Source: Megasphaera paucivorans | GTDB lineage: Bacteria > Bacillota > Negativicutes > Veillonellales > Megasphaeraceae | Assembly (NCBI RefSeq): GCF_900103535.1 | Contig: NZ_FNHQ01000015.1 | Span: 1 to 64,000, forward strand | DNA length: 64,000 bases | Direction: 5' to 3' | Part shown: in pieces, positions 1 to 9,168 of the stretch | Layout: each line of letters begins with the position of its first letter | Position numbering within the stretch: position 1 is the first letter of the stretch | Program-made: the position numbers and the translations under genes | The notes under the pieces: model-generated | What the model saw: the letters and a program-made list of their open reading frames with translations, nothing else | Told to the model about the DNA's origin: nothing | Database searches by the model: none

Positions 1-1
1 G

Positions 2-271
2 CGTCATTGGAGTCGGACAGGAGGGACTGCGATGGTGAAAGTGATTACGGCCATACGAAACAAGGAATTAGATCAGGCGTTTGCCGACTGGACCAAGGGG
101 TTTACCGCTCCAGTCAGCCGTACTTTCCGTGGGACGATGAGACGAGTCATGCGAAAGATTCCCTTTCAAACGCATGTAGGGATTCATCACGGACGCATTT
201 GCAATAATGGCCCGTCCAGCAGTGCCATAGGGAAGTTAGCTAACAGTTTCTCAACACCTGCATTTTTATAA
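2..271 (+). pseudogene. C-terminal fragment of an unidentified protein, possibly a transposase end
   Basis: An open frame runs in from the left edge of the window and stops at 271. The translated segment begins with a WSRTGG-like stretch followed by a basic, helix-rich tail. The WS..G...M pattern loosely resembles the C-terminus of ISLre2/UPF0236 transposases, but I could not make a firm match and the upstream part is outside the window. An internal ATG at 32 has GGAGGG-like bases upstream, so a separate 79-residue ORF is also possible. Its position immediately before a strong promoter and a glycan locus fits an insertion-element end. Confidence 0.3.
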
Positions 272-356
272 AAAAACGATGTCGACGAGGCTAGCTATTA
301 TCTAGGTCAATACATTTACCGAGAACTTCTTGACACATACCTGTGCAGTGTTTTAT

Positions 357-386
357 TTGACACTGAAAAACAAATACTTATATAAT
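357..386 (+). promoter_or_regulatory. Consensus sigma-70/A promoter for the 420-1955 membrane protein
   Basis: A perfect TTGACA (357-362) and a perfect TATAAT (381-386) are separated by 18 bases. The predicted start near 393 leaves a leader of about 27 bases with an AAGAGG ribosome-binding site at about 405-410. A second TTGACA at 330-335 has no good -10 partner. This is among the strongest promoter matches in the window. Confidence 0.75.
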
Positions 387-419
387 GCAAGTAACAACTT
401 GCTAAAAGAGGTGCTTTTA

Positions 420-1955
420 TTGATAAACCTGAAGCCGTATACGACAGCTGCTGCCATTTTTTATCTTCTTTCTTCTATCGTTTTATTTTTTTTGACTTGG
501 GTTCGCTGGTATTATGGAGTGCCCGCAGCGATTCTCTTACTATATGCTTCCTATCGATTCCTTTGCTCTATCCCAAAAGAAGAAACGGCGTTTTCTTCTA
601 TTTCATGGTCAAAGGAAGGGTTTATCGCTTCTATCCTCTTATGTATATTTCTCCTTTCGACCGGGCACGGCATGTTTATCGGCGGCTCGGGGTATGATAT
701 TCCTTGGCGTAACGCTATGTATTATGATTTGATACATCAATCTTGGCCTGTCCTATATGAATATTCTCAAAGTGCCTTAGTATATTATCTGACATATTGG
801 CTTGCCCCGGCAGGTATTACGTATGTATTCGGATCAAATACGCTGTCGGCAAACATTATCTTGTTTTTGTGGACATATATAGGTCTGCGGATTTTTATTT
901 CTCTCTTATGGAATTTTTTAAAAGCAGAAAAAAAATACTATATCTATATTACCCTTATATTTCTATTCTGGAGTGGACTCAGTACCATCGGAATGCTCAT
1001 TGTATCTGCCACCGGTATTATGCCTTTTTACCTGGATGCTGATTGGGGCTGGCATACCTGGCAGTTTACCGCTATTTCGCAAAACGGGTATACCATGGGG
1101 TACATGATCCGTTCTACGTTTGATGGTTTATCTAATATCTATAACCAACTGATTCCCATAGTCTTATGTACTGTATTGTTTTTAAAATATCGCCAACCCA
1201 CATACTATGCACTATTTATCGCACTGCTCCTGCCGTATTCCCCTTTTGGAGCTGTTGGCTTATGTCTCCTTGCCGGCATAGATATGGCTGGACATGGCAT
1301 TTTAGCGTTTCGAGCACGCCAATTTTCTTCTTTTTTTAAGAGTCTCGTCAGTCGTTCAAATATTTTCGCTGTTATTGCCATTTTACCGATATTTTTTTTC
1401 TACTTTACAGCCAACGCGTCCTTGGATCAAACCAGCAGTTTATGGCTAGCACCTTTATCTGATTATACGGTCATACGAATCACCATATTAGGGTTATACT
1501 ATATGTTCTACTTCATTATTTTCGCAGATTTATGCCATTCGCATACCACGGACTCTGTATTGCTGGGCGCTGTGCTCCTTACATTGATGATTATTCCTTT
1601 TTTTAAAATCGGACACTCCTTAGATTTTTGCTGGAATGCTTCTATCCCCGGTTTTTATATTATTATGATTTTCCTTATGCAGGAAATTCTGCGGCTATTC
1701 CGGACGCATGATAGAAGCCGCCATTTTGTGATCACAATGGTTGTCCTTTGCATTGCTGTGACAACACCGTGTCTGCAATTAACATCTCAATTCCTCAAGT
1801 GTTATGCTGCCGGTACCTATTTTGTATATGTTAACGTACCGAAATTGGAAGATACCTTAAGCAATACATCCCGAGACAGTGTTATCCATACATATGGAAA
1901 TTTTATGAATCCGTACTATAAGGATACGCCTTTCTACCGTTGTATCGCAAAATAA
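420..1955 (+). CDS. Multi-spanning membrane protein of a surface-glycan locus (GT-C-like candidate)
   Basis: A protein of about 511 residues made almost entirely of hydrophobic segments (a dozen or so) separated by short loops, with a short soluble C-terminus. I place the start at TTG 420 because it lies about 8 bases after AAGAGG and inside the transcript from the 357-386 promoter. The frame stays open upstream to 330, but that extension overlaps the promoter. No domain is recognised with confidence. Size, topology and the facing GT2 gene make a polyprenyl-phosphate-sugar-dependent glycosyltransferase or glycan polymerase plausible. Its stop is only a few bases from the stop of the convergent GT2 gene, with no terminator between. 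Confidence 0.7.
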   Translation: MINLKPYTTAAAIFYLLSSIVLFFLTWVRWYYGVPAAILLLYASYRFLCSIPKEETAFSSISWSKEGFIASILLCIFLLSTGHGMFIGGSGYDIPWRNAMYYDLIHQSWPVLYEYSQSALVYYLTYWLAPAGITYVFGSNTLSANIILFLWTYIGLRIFISLLWNFLKAEKKYYIYITLIFLFWSGLSTIGMLIVSATGIMPFYLDADWGWHTWQFTAISQNGYTMGYMIRSTFDGLSNIYNQLIPIVLCTVLFLKYRQPTYYALFIALLLPYSPFGAVGLCLLAGIDMAGHGILAFRARQFSSFFKSLVSRSNIFAVIAILPIFFFYFTANASLDQTSSLWLAPLSDYTVIRITILGLYYMFYFIIFADLCHSHTTDSVLLGAVLLTLMIIPFFKIGHSLDFCWNASIPGFYIIMIFLMQEILRLFRTHDRSRHFVITMVVLCIAVTTPCLQLTSQFLKCYAAGTYFVYVNVPKLEDTLSNTSRDSVIHTYGNFMNPYYKDTPFYRCIAK

Positions 1956-1960
1956 TGGAA

Positions 1961-2902
1961 TCAACGCTGCTGCCGCAAGAGCATCCGGATAATATTCATC
2001 TGGACTTCAAAGTTCTTGCGGTTATTTTTCGCGTTTGTATCCAAAATAAGACCGCAAACAACGGACAAAAATGCCGCCAGCATAAGAACTACACTGACAA
2101 CCAAAGTAGGCATGCGCGGTACTAATCCTGTTTCTATATATTCAATAAAAACAGGAATAAATAAGACAAGGGATATAAAAAACATCAAACAAGCCGCATA
2201 GCCAAAAAACTTCAGCGGTTTGTAATCCCGGTACAAGTTAAATATAGTTCCCATTACTTTGCATCCATCAGAAAAGGTATTCAGTTTACTATGACTGCCT
2301 TCCGGCCTATCCCGATAGGAGACAGGCACACTACAGATACGTAAATTTTTATCTAAGGCATGTACCGTCATTTCTGTCTCAATTTCAAAGCCTTGTGAGA
2401 GAATGGGAAAACTTTTTACAAACAAGGGACTACACGCGCGGAATCCCGTCATCCCATCTTCTATATGACAACGTTCTCCCCAAAACATATTGATACACTT
2501 ACGGACTAAAATATTTCCGGCTCCATGAAGAGGACGCTTGTTTTCTTTGAAATAGGTCAAGGATAATCGATCACCAATTACCATGTCCGCTTTATTCTGC
2601 AGCACAAGTTCGCACATTTCCCCTGCACTTTCTGCCGGATAGGTATCATCCCCATCTACGATCAGATAACAATCCGCCTCTATCTCTCTGAACATGGTTC
2701 GAACTACATTTCCTTTTCCCTGACGGTATTCGTAGCGGACTATCGCACCGGCTGCCTGTGCAATCGCAGCCGTATTATCTGCCGAGTTATTATCATACAC
2801 ATAAATACCCGCCTGCGGCAATACTCTTTGATAATCGCGCACTACTTTTTCTATTGTCTGGCTTTCATTGTAACACGGTATTAACACTGCTATTTTATCC
2901 AT
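1961..2902 (-). CDS. GT2 glycosyltransferase, polyprenyl-phosphate hexose synthase type
   Basis: A 313-residue inner-membrane-anchored GT-A enzyme expected to load a sugar from a nucleotide donor onto undecaprenyl phosphate. The N-terminus carries the family opening IPCYNE, then a VDGDDTYP segment that supplies the metal-binding DxD-type motif. Two hydrophobic helices close the protein, as in GtrB/DPM1-like enzymes. I use the ATG at 2902 (MDKIAVLIP), preceded by AGAGG at good spacing, instead of the longer frame from 2962, which overlaps the upstream gene. It is the last gene of the minus-strand glycan operon. The donor sugar cannot be told from sequence. Confidence 0.88.
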   Translation of the reverse strand: MDKIAVLIPCYNESQTIEKVVRDYQRVLPQAGIYVYDNNSADNTAAIAQAAGAIVRYEYRQGKGNVVRTMFREIEADCYLIVDGDDTYPAESAGEMCELVLQNKADMVIGDRLSLTYFKENKRPLHGAGNILVRKCINMFWGERCHIEDGMTGFRACSPLFVKSFPILSQGFEIETEMTVHALDKNLRICSVPVSYRDRPEGSHSKLNTFSDGCKVMGTIFNLYRDYKPLKFFGYAACLMFFISLVLFIPVFIEYIETGLVPRMPTLVVSVVLMLAAFLSVVCGLILDTNAKNNRKNFEVQMNIIRMLLRQQR

Positions 2903-2918
2903 ATGTTTTTCCTCTGTT

Positions 2919-4835
2919 TTACTTATATTCAACATGATATACCGTATGCCCATTGGCTGCATACAATGGTACTAAGCCTACCGTATTATTGTGCATTACA
3001 CTTAAGTCTCGGGAACTTAATACATACGATACATTCAATTTTTTTAAATCGCTGACATTTAATTTAATATTAACAATATCCGCAATAATAGAGTTTCCTT
3101 TTGGATTTTGAAATTTTGTCGGTTCTGCATTATCCAGCGTTATATTCATATGAGCATACCGGTTCAATATACTGCGTTCTTTTTCTGTAAGCTCGAACGA
3201 TTCCCAACGCGGCCAATATACATATAAATTAACACTGTTGATGGTAGGTGCTCCAAACATGATAGGATAACTATTCATATAATTAATATGATCTGTATTC
3301 CATGTATCTCCATTGTCAACGATCCAATTTCCTTTATCCTGCGCTGCGATCTCCGTTATTTCTCGTGCCAGCTGCGTTCCATATACACTTTGTACGCCTC
3401 GTGCCACTGGATTCACCGCCATGCCGGATACAAGCGCTGTTAAGGCGATGAACAATACCAGACCATGCCGCAGTCGCAATATATACAAGGCTGCACAAAC
3501 AGAAAACATAGATACTACCATGATCCATAATGTAAAATGTTCAGGCTTGATAACCGGCAGCACAGCCCAAAGTTCAAAAATTACAAAGGCCGCAGTCATA
3601 CAAGCCGTCATTTTTTTATTGCAAACAGGCAGTTGAAACGACAATACTCGCAGCAAAATAAGTAATTGCAAAAAGTCCATGGCCGGTATCATCCTCGCCG
3701 CAGGCGAAAAAGAAAGCAGGGTTGCACGAGCCAGGAATTCGGGCCACGGATATAAAAAGTGAGTTATATATACAACAAGCAATATAATCAGGCCACCTGT
3801 AAGGCTGTCTCTAAAATGTGTTTTACAGTAATTCCAGCCAGCCAGCACGATCCCCAGCGGGGCAAAACTAATGAACGTTGCTGCCCCTGTCGGTGCATAT
3901 CCCATATCCCAGCCAAACGGTGCCATATACAGCAATATATAATGAAACAGCCAGTCAAAGGAAAAACCGCCGCCCAAATCCCGGCGTTGTCCCGGATAGA
4001 CGGAATTGGCAAAAGCCAGGATCGTATCCCATGATTTAAAAAAAACATGTACTATTGGAAGGGTGGCAAGACAGATAAGCGCCAGTCCCAAAAAAACATC
4101 TTTATATGTCCCATAGGTATTCTTACGATTTTTATAAATAATCCAGCCTGCCATAAACAGAAACACATAAGCAAAAGAAACCTGCCAAGCCGGATAAAAA
4201 GATACGGCATACGCCACTATACCATATGCCAACCCCACCATATATAACAGCCTTTTTTTATAAGAAGAAGTAGTAATATAACCGTTAACCGCAAGTACTC
4301 CCACCTGACCCCAAAGAAGCGTTTCTACAAAACCGTTGATACTGAACCACCATTGTACCATAGGAGAAAACACTGTTAACAGTGCATAACAAAAAGATAA
4401 TTTCTTATTCTGCTGCAGAAAGAGCATGCCGAATTCATAGGAAATAAGGAACAGAAAAATAAGCCGGCCCGTCCAAAAAAAAGACAGTCCATTACCGACA
4501 GGCAAAAATAAATATCCCCATAAAAAAGGACGGAATACGGTTATCACATCCCAGCAGGGCTGTCCATAAACCAAAGCGACATCAGTTACTGCGGCTCGTG
4601 ATAAATGGCTGAAATAGGAAAATCCATCAAAATACTGCGAAAATGCAAGTGGTGTAAAAACCGCCCATTCATCCAGTTGAAAATCATGATTTGTGCCCAT
4701 ACATGCCGTATCCATATCCGGCACTTGCAATATATGTGCATACAATCCTATGGAGGATCCATGTATTTGAAAAATAATCAATATGATCCATAAGATAATA
4801 CCGATTTTCCAGCGATGCGAAAGTATTCGATTCAT
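2919..4835 (-). CDS. Large membrane protein of the glycan cluster, paralogue of the 15559-17721 product
   Basis: A 638-residue protein with about a dozen membrane helices, then a C-terminal extracytoplasmic domain of roughly 170 residues. The C-terminal part (IVDNGDTWN, FGAPTINSVNLYVYWPRWE, LNRYAHMNI, LKKLNVSYVLSSRDL) aligns by eye block for block with the 720-residue protein encoded at 15559-17721, so the two are paralogues in one operon. The overall layout fits GT-C fold polyprenol-sugar glycosyltransferases or the DUF7657/DUF7654-type membrane proteins. Catalytic Asp/Glu residues are not assigned. GGGAG precedes the ATG at 4835. Its neighbours are two GtrB-like enzymes, so it may use their lipid-linked sugar. 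Confidence 0.75.
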   Translation of the reverse strand: MNRILSHRWKIGIILWIILIIFQIHGSSIGLYAHILQVPDMDTACMGTNHDFQLDEWAVFTPLAFSQYFDGFSYFSHLSRAAVTDVALVYGQPCWDVITVFRPFLWGYLFLPVGNGLSFFWTGRLIFLFLISYEFGMLFLQQNKKLSFCYALLTVFSPMVQWWFSINGFVETLLWGQVGVLAVNGYITTSSYKKRLLYMVGLAYGIVAYAVSFYPAWQVSFAYVFLFMAGWIIYKNRKNTYGTYKDVFLGLALICLATLPIVHVFFKSWDTILAFANSVYPGQRRDLGGGFSFDWLFHYILLYMAPFGWDMGYAPTGAATFISFAPLGIVLAGWNYCKTHFRDSLTGGLIILLVVYITHFLYPWPEFLARATLLSFSPAARMIPAMDFLQLLILLRVLSFQLPVCNKKMTACMTAAFVIFELWAVLPVIKPEHFTLWIMVVSMFSVCAALYILRLRHGLVLFIALTALVSGMAVNPVARGVQSVYGTQLAREITEIAAQDKGNWIVDNGDTWNTDHINYMNSYPIMFGAPTINSVNLYVYWPRWESFELTEKERSILNRYAHMNITLDNAEPTKFQNPKGNSIIADIVNIKLNVSDLKKLNVSYVLSSRDLSVMHNNTVGLVPLYAANGHTVYHVEYK

Positions 4836-4903
4836 TATTTTCTCCCATTTATTATGTTAGTCCTACGAATACAAGGTATTACGTCATCTAGTTATATATC
4901 ACA

Positions 4904-5854
4904 TTATTTCTGTATCTCTTCATCAAAATTCAGCCTTTTTTCTTCAACAACTAACGGCCTGTGCAATATGCGAGCATTGATATTGAGAATATATTCCCCT
5001 AAAAGTCCAATAAAAAAAATTTGAACGGAACCAATAAAAAAGATGCCAATCAAAAGCGGCGCCATCCCAAAAGGAAATGCATTCCACCAGACCAATTTAG
5101 CAATCAAATATAACATTGCAATCATCATTGTCACGGCAGAAAACAAAAAACCCGTAATCGTAGCTATACGCAATCCTATTTTAGTATATGAGGTAAAACC
5201 TAACATAGCAAAGTCATATAACGTGTATAAATTATTATGCGTCTTGCCCTTCCTGCGTTTGGGCTGTACGTACGGTATTTCTTTACGTTCCGGTCCTAAT
5301 TCGGCAACGATTCCGCGAAAATACGGCAGCGGATCATCGAGTGACCGCATTATATCAACAAAGCTTTTATCATAAAGACCAAATCCGGTAAAATGTTCAA
5401 TTTGTTCAACAGATGCCATTTTCTTGATGGCTTTATAATAACAAGACCGCAACGCATACACCAGTGGATTTTCTTTACTGTTCACTTTAATGCCGATCAC
5501 GATTTTAAAACCCTTTTCCCATTCTTTCACAAATTGGGGAAGCAACTCCACGGGATCCTGAAAATCCGCACACATCGAAATCGTACACGCTCCTGTCGTC
5601 TGACACATGCCATAAAAAGGCGAATTTGCCTGACCAAAATTTCTCGCATTAAATATGGCTTTCACTTTTTTATTTTGCCCACAAAGCAATCTTAATTTAT
5701 CCCGCGTACCATCAGTAGAAAAGTTATCGATAAAAACAATTTCATAGTCATAATAGGATAAATGAGTGGAAAATTCATCGATAATAGCTTTACTTAAGGG
5801 AATTACATTTTCCACTTCATTATAGCAAGGAATCAATATACTTATTTTTTTCAT
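4904..5854 (-). CDS. GtrB-like GT2 glycosyltransferase (undecaprenyl-phosphate sugar synthase)
   Basis: A 316-residue GT2 enzyme that should transfer a hexose from a nucleotide sugar to undecaprenyl phosphate at the cytoplasmic face. Seen are IPCYNEVENV at the N-terminus, FIDNFSTDGT, the CADFQDP metal/donor motif, FGLYDKSF, and two C-terminal membrane helices ending in a short basic tail. This matches the bactoprenol glucosyltransferase family in length and order. It is followed by the large membrane protein and preceded within 22 bases by gtrA, the classic GtrA-GtrB-GT-C arrangement of O-antigen decoration modules. A purine-rich AAAGGAA stretch lies upstream of the ATG. Confidence 0.9.
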   Translation of the reverse strand: MKKISILIPCYNEVENVIPLSKAIIDEFSTHLSYYDYEIVFIDNFSTDGTRDKLRLLCGQNKKVKAIFNARNFGQANSPFYGMCQTTGACTISMCADFQDPVELLPQFVKEWEKGFKIVIGIKVNSKENPLVYALRSCYYKAIKKMASVEQIEHFTGFGLYDKSFVDIMRSLDDPLPYFRGIVAELGPERKEIPYVQPKRRKGKTHNNLYTLYDFAMLGFTSYTKIGLRIATITGFLFSAVTMMIAMLYLIAKLVWWNAFPFGMAPLLIGIFFIGSVQIFFIGLLGEYILNINARILHRPLVVEEKRLNFDEEIQK

Positions 5855-5875
5855 TCTATTCTGTATTCCTTTCGG

Positions 5876-6274
5876 TTATCTGAATGTCCACCATTTATTC
5901 ATCAAAAAGTTTACCGGTACCGTAATCAAAAGAGTGCATATAGGTGCCAGCAACACAGATATATGTCCCCATTCCACAAGGCCATACAATAATCCGGTTC
6001 CCAGTAAAAATGAAATACCATAAGAAATATAGGTTTTAAACAATGCCTTCAACCAAAACGCCGGCGTCTTAAAAACATATCGGCTGTTCCAATAAAAAGC
6101 ATTAAATACACTCACAATCCAAGCAACAATATTGGCGATAAGATAGTGAATTCCCAAAAACACCAAGCTATAATAAACGATAAATGCAATTCCCGTATTG
6201 GAAATTCCTACTATCCCAAATTTAAGAAATTGTTTGAAATTATCTCTATCGGCGGGTTTCTGTTTACCTATCAT
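5876..6274 (-). CDS. GtrA-family small membrane protein (putative lipid-linked sugar flippase)
   Basis: A 132-residue protein with four hydrophobic segments and the GtrA signature region FLKFGIVGISNTGIAFIVYY near the N-terminus, plus a basic C-terminal MNKWWTFR end typical of the family. GtrA proteins are thought to flip undecaprenyl-phosphate-linked sugars across the inner membrane. Its start overlaps the end of the upstream SDR gene by 11 bases, implying translational coupling. The gene directly downstream is a GtrB-like enzyme, which supports the assignment. Confidence 0.88.
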   Translation of the reverse strand: MIGKQKPADRDNFKQFLKFGIVGISNTGIAFIVYYSLVFLGIHYLIANIVAWIVSVFNAFYWNSRYVFKTPAFWLKALFKTYISYGISFLLGTGLLYGLVEWGHISVLLAPICTLLITVPVNFLMNKWWTFR

Positions 6275-7208
6275 GTCTATTCCTATTCTGCAATTTTTCT
6301 TTGTACCAATTCAACGTTTCTTTCATACCCTCTTGAAAAGAGTACTGCATCGTATACCCTAAATCATTTTTAATTGCCGTCGTATCAGCCAACAGATACT
6401 GCACCTGCCGTTCACTGTAAGGAATTTCTCCCAGCCCTAACGGCAGCGAAGGATCAATCAAATCCCGAATCGTTTTCATATAGTCTTTGAGCGGCTTTGC
6501 CTGCCCGCTTCCGATACAGTAAATTTTACCATCTACACTTTTTTCTTCACCAAGCGCGGTTAATATATTGGCAACATCTTTAGCATATACATAATCCCAT
6601 ATTTGTTCACCCTTTGTACAGGCAGGTTTCTGCCGGTGCAGTAATGTGCGGAGAAGATACATGATCAACGTATTCTCTCCATCATATGGACCATATACAC
6701 TGAGTATTCTAGCCCATATGTGCTTCATTCCCATCTGATGAGCCAAAAGCCGGCTCATCTGTCCGGCACAAAGCTTTGCCACGCCATATCCCACTTCTGG
6801 AAATACAGGAGTTTCTTCGTTCAGAGCCCCTTCAGCCCTACCATATTCAGCCTGCGAACCTGCTCCAATAAACGTATGACAGCCACAGACTTGTGCAAGT
6901 TTCACTGCCTCCAATGTGTACTGAATGTTGGCAGTTTGCATATACACATTATTTCTATAGGCAGCTGCCGAGCCACTCCATCCTAAATGATAAAACACAT
7001 CGCACGTATGCGGAATCACATCGGCAGCAAACTTTAACTCCGATAAATCAAACTCCAAAATATGAATCAGCGGATCATGCGGAAGATTTTTTTTTCGCAG
7101 AGATTTAGGATTCACGATTACATACACTTCCTGCCTCCGCAATAGGCATGATTCCAGCACTGCATGTCCGATTACTCCCGTAGCTCCTGTTACGATTAAT
7201 TTAGTCAT
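6264..7208 (-). CDS. NAD(P)-dependent sugar epimerase/reductase (extended SDR), YerF/RfbJ-like candidate
   Basis: A 314-residue extended short-chain dehydrogenase. The Rossmann glycine motif GATGVIG is at residues 8-14, a GSQAEYG block follows the NAD domain, and the catalytic Tyr-x3-Lys is in YGVAK. The family reduces or epimerises nucleotide-linked keto sugars. Following the CDP-sugar genes and the ThDP enzyme, a role in reducing the keto group of a branched CDP-sugar (as YerF does in yersiniose synthesis) or of a 4-keto sugar (as RfbJ does for abequose) is inferred. AAAGGG lies upstream of the ATG at 7208. Family confidence is high, exact substrate low. Confidence 0.8.
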   Translation of the reverse strand: MTKLIVTGATGVIGHAVLESCLLRRQEVYVIVNPKSLRKKNLPHDPLIHILEFDLSELKFAADVIPHTCDVFYHLGWSGSAAAYRNNVYMQTANIQYTLEAVKLAQVCGCHTFIGAGSQAEYGRAEGALNEETPVFPEVGYGVAKLCAGQMSRLLAHQMGMKHIWARILSVYGPYDGENTLIMYLLRTLLHRQKPACTKGEQIWDYVYAKDVANILTALGEEKSVDGKIYCIGSGQAKPLKDYMKTIRDLIDPSLPLGLGEIPYSERQVQYLLADTTAIKNDLGYTMQYSFQEGMKETLNWYKEKLQNRNRHDR

Positions 7209-7270
7209 ACGTTTTACATCCCTTTATAGGTATACCCAGCTAATGAAAGTCCAACAATAACAGATTATTT

Positions 7271-9073
7271 TTAAATAGAATCAACGTCTTTATTTTTTTC
7301 ATATTCTTGTCTATCCAAAAAAGGATACATATCATCAATCGGCGGTGACACAATAGTTCCATCCGGCAATGCCTTAGAAGAAAGTTTCGGTTCAAAATTC
7401 TGTCGGCTATCCACAACAATTTCACAAAAATAAGGGCCGTCAGACTTTACTACTTGTTGTATTTTTTTAGATATGTCACTTAAAGATTCAACTTTCACAT
7501 ACGGAATGCCATACGCTCCGCAGATTTTTTCCATATTGGGAAAACTGATGCCATTCCCATTGCATACGCCGACTAACGGCGGTTCAAAAAAACTGCTTTG
7601 TGTCTGTCTAATAGAATGGTATCCATTATTATTGATATAAAAAATTTTTAAATTTAAATTATAATATATAACGGTTTGTAATTCTTGCAAATTCATCTGA
7701 AAACTGCCATCCCCATCGATACAAATCGTCCGTTTACTGCCATTAGCAACAGCACATCCTATGGCTGCCGGAAAACCATACCCCATAGCCGCACAGCCTG
7801 AATTGGTAAATAACCGCTGCTCTTTTTTCAGATTTGCTGCTTGGAAGGTAATCACACAGGCACTGCCATTACCGCAGATAATATCATCACCTTCTTCTAA
7901 TACCTTACATAATTCTGCAATAAAAACATAGGGATTGATAGGCTTTTTTAACTTATAGTATTCCGGACGTACAGCAGGATATTTGGCATTTACATTCCGG
8001 CACCACGTCAGCCAGCGGGTATGACTATCATTTTGCTTGAAGTTCGCTTTAAGCAAATCGACTATCACATCTTTAACATCTGCATGAACTGGCAAATCCG
8101 GCTGCACTGTCGGCTTATGCAGTTCCGCATCATCAATATCAACAATGATTTTATAAGCATTTTCAGCAAAATGCTTATAGTTATAACTAATTTGGCGTAT
8201 ATTAAGGCGACATCCTAAAACTAGCAATACGTCACTATTTTCAACAATAAAATTACCGCCACGGGTGCCTACGGTCCCAGGCCGGCCACAAAACAACGGA
8301 TGTGCATCCCAAAGCGTATCATGTGCATTCCAAGCGGTAACAACCGGAAGCTGAAGTTTATTAATCAATTCGATAAATTCCGAATGTGCTTTTCCCAAGC
8401 GGATACCCGTACCTGCTAAAATAACAGGACGTTTTGCCGTTTCCAGTTTTTCAATAATTTCAGCAGTAAATGCGGTATCATATATGGAATCTTCCGGCAT
8501 ATCCAATTCTTCAGGATCAAATCCCTGCAACTCATTTGTATCTATAATGGCCGCTTGTATATCAAGCGGTACATCAAGCCATACCGGACCGCCTCTGCCA
8601 TGGGTTGCTAAATATAACATTTTTTCTAAATGATAACGTATTTCATTAGCATCGGTAATCATGTGAGCATACTTAGTCATAGGTTTTACAGATGCTGTAA
8701 TGTCATATTCCTGATCTCCTAATTGCCGAAGCGGAATCTCTGTGATCCATGTGGTCGTTTCTCTTTTAACCTGTCCCGAGATAACAAACATAGGAATAGA
8801 ATCGAGCCAGCCTCCTAATACTCCGGTAATAGCATTGGTTCCTCCCGGTCCGCTGGTAACACATATTCCAGACAAATTTCCCGTAAGACGAGTATAGGCT
8901 TCCGCCGCTATAGCAGTCGCCTGTTCATTATGATTAAAAATACAATGCAGTCCATCTTTATGACCTAATGCGTTATTTAAATGCATAGCGCCGCCGCCAA
9001 CTATCATAAAACAATCGGTAATACCATTTTCTACCATAAAGTCCGCAATATACTCCGATAATTTAACTTTCAT
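7271..9073 (-). CDS. ThDP-dependent enzyme of the acetolactate synthase/YerE type
   Basis: A 600-residue three-domain ThDP enzyme. The N-terminal pyrimidine-binding domain carries the catalytic Glu in NHNEQ (about residue 50), followed by a central domain and the C-terminal ThDP/Mg motif GDGSF...NN (about residues 450-480). It resembles acetohydroxyacid synthase large subunits, but sits in a CDP-sugar operon with no ilv genes or small subunit nearby. In Yersinia, YerE of this family transfers a two-carbon unit from pyruvate to CDP-3,6-dideoxy-4-ketoglucose. That reaction fits the adjacent RfbFGH set and is my inferred role. ATG 9073 with AAGGGG upstream is preferred over the GTG at 9079. Confidence 0.8.
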   Translation of the reverse strand: MKVKLSEYIADFMVENGITDCFMIVGGGAMHLNNALGHKDGLHCIFNHNEQATAIAAEAYTRLTGNLSGICVTSGPGGTNAITGVLGGWLDSIPMFVISGQVKRETTTWITEIPLRQLGDQEYDITASVKPMTKYAHMITDANEIRYHLEKMLYLATHGRGGPVWLDVPLDIQAAIIDTNELQGFDPEELDMPEDSIYDTAFTAEIIEKLETAKRPVILAGTGIRLGKAHSEFIELINKLQLPVVTAWNAHDTLWDAHPLFCGRPGTVGTRGGNFIVENSDVLLVLGCRLNIRQISYNYKHFAENAYKIIVDIDDAELHKPTVQPDLPVHADVKDVIVDLLKANFKQNDSHTRWLTWCRNVNAKYPAVRPEYYKLKKPINPYVFIAELCKVLEEGDDIICGNGSACVITFQAANLKKEQRLFTNSGCAAMGYGFPAAIGCAVANGSKRTICIDGDGSFQMNLQELQTVIYYNLNLKIFYINNNGYHSIRQTQSSFFEPPLVGVCNGNGISFPNMEKICGAYGIPYVKVESLSDISKKIQQVVKSDGPYFCEIVVDSRQNFEPKLSSKALPDGTIVSPPIDDMYPFLDRQEYEKNKDVDSI

Positions 9074-9168
9074 ACGCACTATCCCCTTTAAGTAGTTTTA
9101 CAACATAAAAGGCAAGCCTTCTACAATATTTCTCGCTGTTATTAAATACACCGGTATCCTAGTTAATG

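Noticed and set aside
7271-9073. ThDP enzyme as IlvB of branched-chain amino acid synthesis
   Set aside because: No small subunit or ilv genes are adjacent, and it lies within a CDP-sugar operon, so a YerE-like role is favoured.
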